Assembly (NCBI RefSeq): GCF_038002825.1
Contig: NZ_JBBODF010000001.1
Location: 682,001 to 746,000 of the forward strand
DNA length: 64,000 bases
Origin: Paenibacillus sp. FSL H8-0048
GTDB taxonomy: Bacteria > Bacillota > Bacilli > Paenibacillales > Paenibacillaceae
Reading direction: 5' to 3'
A program made the translations under genes and the position numbers. Under the pieces are notes generated by a model. It ran no database searches. It saw only the letters and a list, made by a program, of their open reading frames with translations, and was not told the origin of the DNA. This document shows, piece by piece, positions 43,674 through 52,626 of the stretch (within the stretch, counting starts at the first letter, position 1; every line of letters starts with the position of its first letter).

Positions 43674-44711
43674 TCAGCCCAGATAGGATAGATCAAAGCC
43701 TTCGAAATGCTGCGCGGCCTCTTCCTCGTTCAGAATGGCGCCGATACAGCCCGGCCGTTTGCGGGGTCGCTGCATAGCCGTCATGATATACTGGATATAA
43801 TTGAAATTGTTCGAGAATGAACGGATGCCGATGGCCTGCATGATAATCCCGATGAACGCGCCGGGGGCGAGGTTGGTATTCATCATCTTGTCCGCGTAGT
43901 CCGGGAACAGCTCCGCCTTCAATTTCTCCACACAGACGAACAGGAACTTCTGCATACGGATGAAGATATAGTCATTCTCCTTCTGATAGATCTCATCCGT
44001 GTGGACCAGCTCTCCATTCAGATAGAATTCGGCCAGAACCGGCGATTTCAGCTTCATGTACCCCTCCTGGTCGAAGGTGATATGATTGAACACATCATAT
44101 AGGACCACCGTATACGATAGCTCCTCTTTTCCGCTGAAGGCCTGAAGCCCGGTTAAGTACAGATTGCCGTCCGCAGCATAAATATCCACAATATCCTCTT
44201 CGTAAAATAATGCACCGGTGCCTCCTTCCTCCACCTGCTGCCTATACATGAAGTAGGAGCTGTAAATCCCGCTCATAATCTCATAAATATGAAAGCACTT
44301 AAACCGGTCAAACCGGAGCCTGGCGGCGAGCTTCCTGTCGAACCGCTCCCCTTCCAGCTCCTCCTTCAGCTTCCGCTCCAGATACTCTCTGGAACACAAC
44401 ACACCCTTCCCGCCGTTAAAAAGCTCGTCCACCGCCGCTTCCAGAATCAGCCCTTCCGGGCTTACCGTCAGATGGATCATGAACGACAGGGAGACATCCT
44501 GCTTTCGCATACGGGTAATATCCCGCTGCCAGCCGATGATACGCAGATTCCCGTCCTTCTGCCTCTGTAGATTCGTACCCCGTGCCCGGATCATGGGCAC
44601 AAGCTTGTCCGTGCAGGAATAGTTGCCGTAAGCGACTCTTTTGCGGATAATCTCCAGGTCAAGCGGTTCTCTTACAATCAGCTTAGGAACGGGGAAATTC
44701 GCAGTCTTCAT
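43674..44711 (-). CDS. Unrecognised protein of the biosynthetic operon
   Basis: About 345 residues, soluble, with no signal peptide or membrane helix. I do not recognise a family. It has a charged N-terminal part (SCTDKLVPMIRARG, about 34), a helical middle (FKCFHIYEIMSGIYSSY) and a C-terminal tail rich in basic residues. Start at 44711 (MKTANFPVPK) because of GAGGGAGGAGAACG before it; the open frame extends 14 codons further. It lies between the acyl ligase and the KAS III genes, with gaps of about 20 bp on each side, so it very likely belongs to the same sub-pathway. Confidence 0.7.
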   Translation of the reverse strand: MKTANFPVPKLIVREPLDLEIIRKRVAYGNYSCTDKLVPMIRARGTNLQRQKDGNLRIIGWQRDITRMRKQDVSLSFMIHLTVSPEGLILEAAVDELFNGGKGVLCSREYLERKLKEELEGERFDRKLAARLRFDRFKCFHIYEIMSGIYSSYFMYRQQVEEGGTGALFYEEDIVDIYAADGNLYLTGLQAFSGKEELSYTVVLYDVFNHITFDQEGYMKLKSPVLAEFYLNGELVHTDEIYQKENDYIFIRMQKFLFVCVEKLKAELFPDYADKMMNTNLAPGAFIGIIMQAIGIRSFSNNFNYIQYIMTAMQRPRKRPGCIGAILNEEEAAQHFEGFDLSYLG

Positions 44712-44727
44712 CGTTCTCCTCCCTCTC

Positions 44728-45801
44728 CTACCATATGAGATACGCCGCTGCATACGTTAAGCCGCATGCGCTGCCCAGCAGCAGAATAGAATTTCCCTTA
44801 TGCAGCAGCCCCTGCTCTTCGCCAATAGCCAGGCCCGCAGGGATATTAGTGCTGCCCATATTGCCGTTCAGGGGAAACGTATTGACAGGGAAAACCTTAT
44901 CTGTCTGCACCTCCAGCTTATTCAGCAGTGAATTGGTAATATTGCGGCCGAGCTGGTGGGAGAAAATATAATCGATACTGTCCTTACTCAGCCCGTGCCC
45001 GTCCAGGAATTCTTCAACAAAGCCCGGCATATCGCGAATGACCTTGGCGGCAATCCCGCGGCCGTCCGACCGGCTCATAAAATCCATCTCCGCGAAGCTT
45101 GGTACGGGCATATGGATTTTGGGCGATACATAAAGGGACAGCTCCCAATCCTCATGATTCCGCTGCTCCCCGTAATACCGGATAGATCGTTCGCCATGAT
45201 CGGCACCCAGCAGCATCGCGGCGGCGCCTGCCCCGGCGAACAGCAGATTCATTTTGTAATCCGCGTCTGCAAGGCTGCTGACCTTGCCTGCGTAATTGGA
45301 GGCCTCCAGCAGCTCCAGCGGATTCTCACTGGTTACCACGAGAATATTGCGGTATTTGCCGGAAGATATGTATAGACTGGACAGCTCCATCGCTTTGAGG
45401 AATCCGTTACAGGTATCGTTGATGTCATAATAATTGCTCCGGCTCATCCCCAGCTCATGTGCGAGAATCATGGCATACGACGGCTCACGGAACGGATTGC
45501 AGACGCCCACGAACAGCAGCAGGTCCACTTCGCTTGCCGGGATCCCCGCCTTGCCGATTGCTTCCAGGGCAACCTTCACAGCCATCTGCACCGAGCCGTC
45601 TTCCCTGTAGTCCACAGAGCAGGAGCGGGTCTCTATCTCCAGGAAATCGAGCTTGCGCTTGCTGCCGTACACGAGCTGCTCCAGATCATCCTTGGGCAGC
45701 TCCTGACAATAATTCTCCGCGAACCATTCTACAATCTCCCCGTTGTTCATGCGCCCCTTAGGGATGTAATAGGATAAGGCGCGTATAGACAGATTCAACA
45801 T
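44728..45801 (-). CDS. KAS III-like ketoacyl synthase
   Basis: About 357 residues of the FabH/thiolase family. The Cys-His-Asn triad is readable: Cys131 in NDTCNGF, His282 in FSHQLGRN, Asn314 in NGNMGSTNIP. Start at 45801 (MLNLSIRALS), nine bases after GGAGAGG; upstream ATGs at 45807 and 45819 are also in frame. The preceding gene is an ACP. Members start chains on acyl-CoA or catalyse other C-C or C-O acyl transfers (CerJ-like). The role here is probably priming or a separate condensation. Confidence 0.87.
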   Translation of the reverse strand: MLNLSIRALSYYIPKGRMNNGEIVEWFAENYCQELPKDDLEQLVYGSKRKLDFLEIETRSCSVDYREDGSVQMAVKVALEAIGKAGIPASEVDLLLFVGVCNPFREPSYAMILAHELGMSRSNYYDINDTCNGFLKAMELSSLYISSGKYRNILVVTSENPLELLEASNYAGKVSSLADADYKMNLLFAGAGAAAMLLGADHGERSIRYYGEQRNHEDWELSLYVSPKIHMPVPSFAEMDFMSRSDGRGIAAKVIRDMPGFVEEFLDGHGLSKDSIDYIFSHQLGRNITNSLLNKLEVQTDKVFPVNTFPLNGNMGSTNIPAGLAIGEEQGLLHKGNSILLLGSACGLTYAAAYLIW

Positions 45802-45818
45802 AGTCATGTTCCTCTCCA

Positions 45819-46097
45819 TTAAGATGATAGACTGCCGGTCTGCAAGTCCCCGCCCAGGCTTCTATAGTGATTGAACCGTTCGTAGGCTTCGCCCAATGTC
45901 CGGGTCATCACGCGGTCTTCGGGATTGAACATGACCTGATACTCTCTCTCGAGTCTTAGCATCGCGTTCACTAAGGATAAAGAATCGATCCCCAGCTCCA
46001 GCAGCAGATTGACCTCCGGGGTCAGTCTGGAGGACTCAATTCCCAAATATCCGGCGAAAATCTGCTGAAACTGTGTAAAGCTTATCCGCTCTTGCAT
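45819..46097 (-). CDS. Free-standing acyl carrier protein
   Basis: 92 residues. Good carrier motif LLELGIDSLSLVNAMLRLE (Ser about residue 39). GGCAGGTGAGC precedes the ATG. It lies between ETF alpha (4 bp upstream) and KAS III. It is probably the carrier for the KAS III/ligase sub-pathway. Confidence 0.85.
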   Translation of the reverse strand: MQERISFTQFQQIFAGYLGIESSRLTPEVNLLLELGIDSLSLVNAMLRLEREYQVMFNPEDRVMTRTLGEAYERFNHYRSLGGDLQTGSLSS

Positions 46098-46101
46098 ATG
46101 C

Positions 46102-47127
46102 TCACCTGCCTGTTGTCATATTGTGTCTAACCTGGTCAATCAGGAGAGGGACGGCCTCGAACAGATCGGCCACAATACCGTGGGCAGCCAGTCCCAGAAT
46201 CGGCGCGTTCCGGTCCTTGTTGATGGCAATGACCGTGTCCATTCTGCGGATGCCCACGGTGTGCTGAACGGCTCCCGATATGCCGACGGCGAGATAGATC
46301 CGTCCGCTGACATTCCGGCCGGTTAAGCCGATCTGCCGGGAATAGTCCAGCCAGCCTTGGTCAATTACGGGCCGGGTAGCACCAAGCTCTGCACCCAGAC
46401 ATGCGGCCAGTTCCCGGACCAGATCCATGCCCTCCTTGCTGCACACGCCGCGCCCGGCGGCAACGATGATACCCGAAGCGGAGGAGGAATCCGCAGCTTC
46501 ACGGCTGCGGATGACCTCAAGGACGGAGGTGCGGAGCGTCTGCGGAAGCTTGAGCTGCGGGCGGATGACCTGGCCCGTGCGGTGCGGACCCGGCGGCGCG
46601 GGAAGCATGGCTCCGGGGCGGATGGTAGCCATTTGCGGTCTGGCCTCCGGACAGCAGATGGTGGCCATCAGCGTCCCTTCGCGGGCGGGACGGATCTGCA
46701 GCAGCATGCGCTGGGCCGGATCAATATCCAGCCCGGTGCAGTCTGCGGTTAAGCCGGTGTTCAATCTGGAGGCCAGTGTGGCCGCGATGGATTTGCTATG
46801 TATGGTGGAGGAGAATAACAGAATTTCCGGCTTCTTGTCCATCACTAGCTGATACAGCAGAGCAGTATGAAGCTCCTCATTAACCGGACTTAGCACGGGC
46901 TGATCCAGTATATAGACGGTGTCCGCGCCATGTCGGATACAAGAGTCTGCATCTGCGGCGGCTCCGCTGCCGGTAAGCACCACGGCAATATCCGTCTGCA
47001 GCTTCGCAGCCAGCTCACGGGCGCAGCCCAGCAGCTCGTAAGCGGCCGGATGGAGTATTCCGTCACTGTATTCACAGGCAATCATGATCCCTTCGTATTC
47101 TCTGGCCCGCAGGCACTGATTCGGCAT
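46102..47127 (-). CDS. etfA: Electron transfer flavoprotein, alpha subunit
   Basis: 341 residues. N-terminal Rossmann-like half and C-terminal FAD domain with GRGVCSKEGMDLVRELA (about 225), GATRPVIDQGW, IGLTGRNVSG and YLAVGISGAVQHTVG. These are the FAD-binding motifs of ETF-alpha. GGAGG precedes the ATG; 64 bases separate it from ETF-beta. Presence in this operon, next to a prolyl dehydrogenase of the acyl-CoA dehydrogenase family, suggests that it takes the electrons from that enzyme (inference). Confidence 0.93.
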   Translation of the reverse strand: MPNQCLRAREYEGIMIACEYSDGILHPAAYELLGCARELAAKLQTDIAVVLTGSGAAADADSCIRHGADTVYILDQPVLSPVNEELHTALLYQLVMDKKPEILLFSSTIHSKSIAATLASRLNTGLTADCTGLDIDPAQRMLLQIRPAREGTLMATICCPEARPQMATIRPGAMLPAPPGPHRTGQVIRPQLKLPQTLRTSVLEVIRSREAADSSSASGIIVAAGRGVCSKEGMDLVRELAACLGAELGATRPVIDQGWLDYSRQIGLTGRNVSGRIYLAVGISGAVQHTVGIRRMDTVIAINKDRNAPILGLAAHGIVADLFEAVPLLIDQVRHNMTTGR

Positions 47128-47191
47128 GGCTGCCTCCTTATCCTAATGAATGTAGCGAAGATATACAGCGGGGTTCCGCTCTGGAGCATCC

Positions 47192-47959
47192 TTACCCAAG
47201 GACGAGCCGGGCGACCTCCTGGATCTGCTCGTGAAGGCTCTTACTGCTGACGGTGTGCTGTACCTGCCCTTCTACGGCATTACGCACAGCTAATACCCGG
47301 GTTGGGGAACCTGCAAGCCCGCAGGCTGCCTTGTCCAGACTAAGCTCTGCGGCGGACAGCCTTGTAATTTCAGAGCGGCCCGCTTGCAGAATGCCCTTAA
47401 CGGTAGCCATTCGCGGCTGGTTGATGCCCTGGTGCACCGTAATCAGGGCCGGGAGCGCCAATTGTACGATTTCAGAACCATTCTCCGTCATCCGCTTGCA
47501 GATGATGAAGCGTTCCTCCAGTGCAAGAATCTCTTGCACATGCGTGGTGTGGGCCACTCCCAGCTTCTCCGCCAGCGCGGGGCCGACCTGACCCGTCTCC
47601 CCGTCAGTGGAGTGCGTGCCGCACAGGACCAGATCCGGCTGGCCCAGAAGCTGAAGTCCCCGGGCGAGGACAATCGCTGTTGCCAGTGTATCTCCGCCCG
47701 CGAACAGCTTGTCGGTCAGAAGCACCCCCCGATCCGCTCCAAGTGCGATACAGCTCCGCAGGGTCTTGGCTGCGGATACCGCACCCATGCTGACCGCGGT
47801 CACGCTCCCGCCCAGGCGCTGTCTAATCCGCAGGGCCTCTTCGAGGGCGAAGACGTCCGCCGGATTCAGCGCCAGTCCGGAGCCTGCGGTCTGTACCTGC
47901 TTGACACAGACGGCGATATGCCATCCCTCCGTAGCTTGGAAGGCTGCTCCGCTGCTCAT
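47192..47959 (-). CDS. etfB: Electron transfer flavoprotein, beta subunit
   Basis: 255 residues. ETF-beta motifs: CVKQVQTAGS near the start, ALEEALRIRQ, LLTDKLFAGGDTLATA (about 92), CGTHSTDGETGQVGP (about 125). It overlaps the flavodoxin gene by 4 bp (ATGA). Together with ETF-alpha it forms the FAD/AMP heterodimer. Confidence 0.94.
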   Translation of the reverse strand: MSSGAAFQATEGWHIAVCVKQVQTAGSGLALNPADVFALEEALRIRQRLGGSVTAVSMGAVSAAKTLRSCIALGADRGVLLTDKLFAGGDTLATAIVLARGLQLLGQPDLVLCGTHSTDGETGQVGPALAEKLGVAHTTHVQEILALEERFIICKRMTENGSEIVQLALPALITVHQGINQPRMATVKGILQAGRSEITRLSAAELSLDKAACGLAGSPTRVLAVRNAVEGQVQHTVSSKSLHEQIQEVARLVLG

Positions 47960-48468
47960 GAAGGCTGGCGCAATTCCCGGAGAATCGGCGAAATATTCTC
48001 TTTGCGCACATCGTCGCAGTTCCGGACCATTTCTTCCGCCATTTCCTTGCCCATGAACAGCCGGGTCATTTTCTGGCCGACTTTCATCATGGTTTTATCC
48101 TTATCGGCAAGTGTTTCGAAGTTGAAGCGTCCTTCCAGCGGGAAATACGTAAGGCCGGCACGGATTTTCTCAGGAATGCTTTTGGTATAGTTTTTGAAGG
48201 TGGCTTCGCTCTGTACAGGCGTCTTGGAGACGGAGAAGAGGATGACCTTCTTATCCTGCAGGTGACCCCACACCTTTTTCAGATAATCGGCGATGACCAG
48301 CTTCTGAACCCGGACATACGTGCCTATGATCACTGTGTCATACCGGTCTGCCTGCTTCATGTCGAAGCTCCCGATGTCTGCCAGATCGGCTCCAAGCTCC
48401 TCCGCGATCCACTGCGCATATTGCTTCGTGCTTCCATAGACACTCGTGTAAAGGACAAGACTTTTCAT
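47956..48468 (-). CDS. Flavodoxin-domain protein
   Basis: 170 residues. The FMN phosphate loop is LYTSVYGSTKQYAQ (about 6-19), followed by a DTVIIGTYVRV strand-loop as in flavodoxin-like protoporphyrinogen dehydrogenases (HemG type). A strong AGGAGGTG precedes the ATG. In an operon with ETF and a radical SAM enzyme it may serve as an electron carrier to the iron-sulphur cluster. A direct role on haem is less likely here. Confidence 0.85.
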   Translation of the reverse strand: MKSLVLYTSVYGSTKQYAQWIAEELGADLADIGSFDMKQADRYDTVIIGTYVRVQKLVIADYLKKVWGHLQDKKVILFSVSKTPVQSEATFKNYTKSIPEKIRAGLTYFPLEGRFNFETLADKDKTMMKVGQKMTRLFMGKEMAEEMVRNCDDVRKENISPILRELRQPS

Positions 48469-48507
48469 ACAGCACCTCCTGAAAATGTAAATGTTATGGT
48501 CTGCCGG

Positions 48508-49281
48508 TTAGTCCGGCAGCAGCTCCTGCAGGGATTGCAGCAGCAAGGCCTCCGAGGAATCAGTCATCGCCTTGGCCGGCAGCACAATGGTAAAAACATA
48601 TTCCTCCCGCAGAACGGATATTGCCTTAAATTGAGTGAAATTCTTGAACTGGCTGATGGCTCCCCGTCCGCTGCGGCTGCATGATTTGACTTCAAACAGC
48701 TCAGTGGGAACGGTGAAGCCGGTCTGGATGACCTTGGACATCGCTTCCTTGGCCGTCCAGAGCAGAGTCAAAAAGTTCGGGAGGGCAAGCAGAGGCCCGG
48801 ATTCCTTGATCAGCTCCTCCTCCTGCTTACTGGTAATTCTTCTGATTCCCTCCACAGCCTTCTCGTCCACCAGCTCGATATCGACGCCCGCCATGAGACG
48901 CGGATCGTAATCCACCGCGGCCCCCAGCCCATCGCAATGGGTAATGGTAATCCGCCGGGTACTTCCGGACACTATCGGCTGGCACAGAATACCGTGTTCA
49001 ATCTGGATGCCGGCGAGGTCATCCTCTTCCCCCGCCGCAGCCATCTTGGCGGCAAGCTTGCCGAGCAGATAGCTGTTGCGTCTTCTGGGATACTGGAAGC
49101 CGAAATATTGCTCCTTCTCCGCCGCACTCAGATAGTCCAGCGGACCGTCCTCCGGCGGCAAGGAAACCACGCTGAGCTTCAACCCGTAGCTTCCCTCCGG
49201 TCCTTCCAGCTCCAGATGGCATCTTCTCACCGTCTCGGAGAGAAATTGTTCATATTGCCTTGCGAACGCTGTATATTGCAC
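48508..49281 (-). CDS. 4'-phosphopantetheinyl transferase (Sfp type)
   Basis: 257 residues. Mg-binding GVDIELVDE (about 128) and WTAKEAMSKVIQTG (about 180) are the signature motifs of Sfp/AcpT enzymes. The start is GTG at 49281. Reaction: transfer of the phosphopantetheine arm from CoA to the Ser of carrier proteins. It can serve both the trans-AT PKS/NRPS carriers and the free-standing ones. The enoyl-CoA hydratase gene is 12 bases upstream. Confidence 0.92.
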   Translation of the reverse strand: MQYTAFARQYEQFLSETVRRCHLELEGPEGSYGLKLSVVSLPPEDGPLDYLSAAEKEQYFGFQYPRRRNSYLLGKLAAKMAAAGEEDDLAGIQIEHGILCQPIVSGSTRRITITHCDGLGAAVDYDPRLMAGVDIELVDEKAVEGIRRITSKQEEELIKESGPLLALPNFLTLLWTAKEAMSKVIQTGFTVPTELFEVKSCSRSGRGAISQFKNFTQFKAISVLREEYVFTIVLPAKAMTDSSEALLLQSLQELLPD

Positions 49282-49293
49282 CTGTCTGCACCC

Positions 49294-50085
49294 CTATTCT
49301 TTCTCCCAAGGAAATCTTTGATAACGTACATAATTCTGAATGTTCTCCCTCACCTCCGGTGATGCGGTCAGCTTGTCGATCTCCGCCACGGCAGCCTTCT
49401 CCATCCGCTCGTTGATGATCCACATCTCCCGGAAATAGCCCTTAATTTCCCGGACCGTCTGCGGCGAGATCCGGCTGATTCTCCGGTACAGCCGCTGGAC
49501 GGCAGCATCCGGGGTATCGGTCACCTCATCAGCCAGTCTGCACCCCAGCGCTTCTTCCGCAGACAATGGCAGTGTGGTTAGCGTCATCTTGTACGCCTGC
49601 CAGTAGCCTGTCCGGCGGATCAGATAAGGGCTGACCAGTGCGGGAACGAGGCCCCAGATGGCCTCCGGCAGAGCGAAGGTGGAGCGCGGTGTGGCGATGA
49701 CATAATCGCAGGCGGCCATAAGTCCGATGCCGCCGGCAAGCACCTGCCCGTCGATTTTGGCAATCACCATCCTGGACAGATTGCCGAGCCTCTTCAAGAG
49801 CTGCATAAAGTCTGCGGAGGGTGGGGCACCGGAATCAGCGCTTCCTCCGGCAGCCTCCCCGTCCACGAATGCCTGGAAGTTCATCCCTGTGCAGAAATAA
49901 CCGCCGGTGCCTTCCAGAACAATAGCTTTGCAGCCGTCCAGCGCTTCAAGTCTTCCCAAGGCAGCCAGCAGCTCGGATACAAGAACGGCAGACAGGCTAT
50001 TCCTGGACCCGGGACGGCTCAGCCGGATGCTGTACAGTCCATCGCCCAGGTGGCTAACGGCAATGGCTTGATAGTCCATAACCAT
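49294..50085 (-). CDS. Enoyl-CoA hydratase, beta-branching type (ECH1/PksH-like)
   Basis: 263 residues of the crotonase family. The oxyanion loops FCTGMNF (about 63) and VLAGGIGLMAACD (about 115) fit the dehydrating PksH group. It lies directly after the HMG-CoA synthase homologue (3 bp), as in known beta-branching cassettes, and probably dehydrates the HMG-type intermediate. A second, decarboxylating hydratase (ECH2/PksI) is not found in the window; it may be fused to the PKS or lie outside, or the branch may stop at an earlier state. Confidence 0.88.
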   Translation of the reverse strand: MVMDYQAIAVSHLGDGLYSIRLSRPGSRNSLSAVLVSELLAALGRLEALDGCKAIVLEGTGGYFCTGMNFQAFVDGEAAGGSADSGAPPSADFMQLLKRLGNLSRMVIAKIDGQVLAGGIGLMAACDYVIATPRSTFALPEAIWGLVPALVSPYLIRRTGYWQAYKMTLTTLPLSAEEALGCRLADEVTDTPDAAVQRLYRRISRISPQTVREIKGYFREMWIINERMEKAAVAEIDKLTASPEVRENIQNYVRYQRFPWEKE

Positions 50086-50088
50086 GGT

Positions 50089-51321
50089 TCAGCTCCACGC
50101 ATACTTGCGGTGAAAATCATCGACCTCTGTCAGCACAAGGTAACCCTTGCCCTTGAAGAAGTGATCATAAATCCCGCTGAATCTGGAGAAATCCACCTTC
50201 TTATCGCGGATTCCGAACAGCCACTCCACGTTCTGATCCAGAATATCGTCGTATTCCTCAAAGGTCAGTTCGTAACGGCTGTCCAGATGCCCCTGTATGT
50301 TCATTGCGCTTAGCTTCCTGACGGATTCCGGTGTAATCACCCCGCTGTAGAATTCAGAGGAACAGCCAGAGCCATAGGAGAACAACCCGACTCTGCGGTA
50401 ATCCTGAATATCCGCCTGGTCAATCAAGCTGCACAGACTGAGGTACAAGGCGGCGGAATAGACATTCCCCACCTGCATGCCGTAGGTCAGGGAGGGGGCC
50501 ACTCTCTGCTCAAAATCCTGCTGGACCGCAGAGCCCCTCAGCTTCAGCTCATCATGGATCAGCTTGCGGTGCGCGCCCTTGACCATACCGCCGAACGGCG
50601 TATGGAAGGCCAGGTAATCGAAGGTCTCACGGAAATCGACACCGTCCACCTTGTCCTTATAATTCTTGTAGGCGTTCTCCAGGCAGTCCAGATAAGACAG
50701 CAGCGATAAATCCGGGTTCCCGGTCTCGATCTCCGGCAGCGGACGGCAGGTGTCCATTACCTCATAGCTGTAATGGCCGGTAGCGCCGAAATCCAGCTCC
50801 AGAATCTCAGGATTGGCACTGATCAGCATCGCTACGGCTCCGACAGCCTGGGTCGGCTCCCCATAGGTGCTTTTGGCAGCCGCCCTGGCAACATCGGTAG
50901 CAATGACTAGTGCCTTGGCTCCCGGAGACGCCCCCGAGGCGATGAAGCACGCAGCCATATGCAGTCCGGCGGTGCCGCCGTAGCAGGCCTGCTTCAGCTC
51001 GAATAACCGGCAATGACGGCCGAGGCCCAGATAGTCATGGATATAGGTGCTGAGTGATTTACCGAAATCGACGCCCGACTCGCTGGCTGTAATGACCAGC
51101 TCAATCCGGTTTCTGTCCGCTTCGCTCAGAGCGTCAATGATCGGCTTCGCCGCATTGACCCCGCCGGTTACAGCATCCTCGCAGGCTACGCCCACCGACT
51201 TGCGGTCCATCATCAGGTTGTCGAACCGGCTAAGGTCCAGCCCCCGGCCCTCGAAGATCGTCCGGGCCGGAATGACCGCCGGTCCTCCGTAAAAATTGAT
51301 GCTCTCAATCCCCACACGCAT
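50089..51321 (-). CDS. HMG-CoA synthase-like beta-branching enzyme (PksG-like)
   Basis: 410 residues. The catalytic set is Glu81 in ITASES, Cys113 in LKQACYGGT and His240 in LAFHTPFGG, all in place. It adds an acetyl-derived carbanion, delivered on the donor ACP, to a beta-keto intermediate of the PKS. It starts immediately after the ketosynthase stop (TGA ATG), with GGAGCAAGC upstream. Together with the decarboxylating KS, donor ACP and ECH1 it makes a beta-alkyl branch. Confidence 0.94.
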   Translation of the reverse strand: MRVGIESINFYGGPAVIPARTIFEGRGLDLSRFDNLMMDRKSVGVACEDAVTGGVNAAKPIIDALSEADRNRIELVITASESGVDFGKSLSTYIHDYLGLGRHCRLFELKQACYGGTAGLHMAACFIASGASPGAKALVIATDVARAAAKSTYGEPTQAVGAVAMLISANPEILELDFGATGHYSYEVMDTCRPLPEIETGNPDLSLLSYLDCLENAYKNYKDKVDGVDFRETFDYLAFHTPFGGMVKGAHRKLIHDELKLRGSAVQQDFEQRVAPSLTYGMQVGNVYSAALYLSLCSLIDQADIQDYRRVGLFSYGSGCSSEFYSGVITPESVRKLSAMNIQGHLDSRYELTFEEYDDILDQNVEWLFGIRDKKVDFSRFSGIYDHFFKGKGYLVLTEVDDFHRKYAWS

Positions 51322-52626
51322 TCAGCTTGCTCCTTTTCTGATAATAATCCCGGTGTTGATTCCCCCGAAGCCGTAGGAATTGCTGAGCCCGCAGGTAATG
51401 CTTGCAGGCTCCGCCTGCCTCGCGGCGAACCGGTAATTCGGGCTAACCGGCTCCTCCAGCCAGGGCAGTGGATGAAGATATTCCCCCTGCATCTGGAGAA
51501 TCGTCGCCACGGCTTCAACTACTCCGGCCGCATACAGACAATGTCCGGTCAGTGTTTTGGTCGAATTCAGCCTCAGGCCAGGCGTGTGGCTGCCGAATAC
51601 CCGGGCGATGGATCTCAGCTCTGTCACATCCCCCAGCGGTGTTGAGGTGCCATGCGCATTGATATAATCTACCCCTGAGGGGCCAAGTCCGGCGGTACGC
51701 AGCGCCAGCTCCATGGTCCGCACCTGTCCGTCCTCATTCGGATCGGACAGGCTATGGGCATCCAGCGAAGCTGCGCCTCCCGCAATGGTGGCCAGCACCT
51801 CTGCTTCCCGGGCCTCCGCGCTGTCGGCTCCCTCCAGGATCAGGCAGGCGGCGGCCTGCCCGAAGATGAAGCCCTCATGCCGGCTGTCGAAGGGACGGCA
51901 TGCATGAGCAGGGGCCGAATGGAAGCTCCGGCCGCCGTAGGCTCCTATGTTAAGGAAGCTTTGCAGCTCCAGCGGGGACAGATCAGCCAGGGGACCAATA
52001 ACCATACAGACATCGGCTATGCCCAGCTGAATCATCTGCGCTGCTCTAAGCACTGCCGCATTGCCGCTAGCTGAAGCCCCGCCAACCGTGGCCCCTTCTC
52101 CGCGGATGCCGAACATCTCGCTTAGTACCCCGAGCTGGCAGGTATCCATGTAATTCAGAGCATAACGGGGATGGAGCAGCTCCGGCTGCCCCCCGCATGC
52201 CGTCATGGCTGCATAGCTGATTGCCGGTGAAATATTGCTTCCGGCTATAAGCAGTCCAATCCGCTCCGCCTCAGGCTTGGTTATATTCAGCTTCGCCTCC
52301 TGCCAGGCCTGGGCAGCGGCCAGTGCTGAGGCCTTAACCGATTTGCCGGAGATACGGAATAACCGGCCGGCATTCCGCGATAAATCCCCTTTATAACAGA
52401 GGAAGGCTGGCTCAAGCCCTTCCTCCGGCAGGGCTGCACCGATCAGCGGTTGCCCGTCCGCATAGGTTAACCCTTCAAGATAGCCTATTCCGCTGCGTCC
52501 GTGCCGCAGCGCCTGGCTGAAGGCTTCGGTGCCGCTTGCAGCCGCGCTGACAATCCCCATCCCGGTAACGTATACCGGGCGGTAATCAGCATACCGGTAA
52601 CCAGGTGCGCGCTCAGAGATTCTCAT
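51322..52626 (-). CDS. Decarboxylating ketosynthase of the beta-branching cassette (PksF-like)
   Basis: 434 residues of the KAS II fold. The nucleophile position reads GGASASGN: Ser185 stands where the condensing Cys should be. Both His motifs (INAHGTSTPLGD and LTGHCLYAAG) remain. This Cys-to-Ser change is the mark of HMGS-cassette ketosynthases, which decarboxylate malonyl-ACP to acetyl-ACP and do not condense. It overlaps the donor ACP by 14 bp. Confidence 0.92.
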   Translation of the reverse strand: MRISERAPGYRYADYRPVYVTGMGIVSAAASGTEAFSQALRHGRSGIGYLEGLTYADGQPLIGAALPEEGLEPAFLCYKGDLSRNAGRLFRISGKSVKASALAAAQAWQEAKLNITKPEAERIGLLIAGSNISPAISYAAMTACGGQPELLHPRYALNYMDTCQLGVLSEMFGIRGEGATVGGASASGNAAVLRAAQMIQLGIADVCMVIGPLADLSPLELQSFLNIGAYGGRSFHSAPAHACRPFDSRHEGFIFGQAAACLILEGADSAEAREAEVLATIAGGAASLDAHSLSDPNEDGQVRTMELALRTAGLGPSGVDYINAHGTSTPLGDVTELRSIARVFGSHTPGLRLNSTKTLTGHCLYAAGVVEAVATILQMQGEYLHPLPWLEEPVSPNYRFAARQAEPASITCGLSNSYGFGGINTGIIIRKGAS

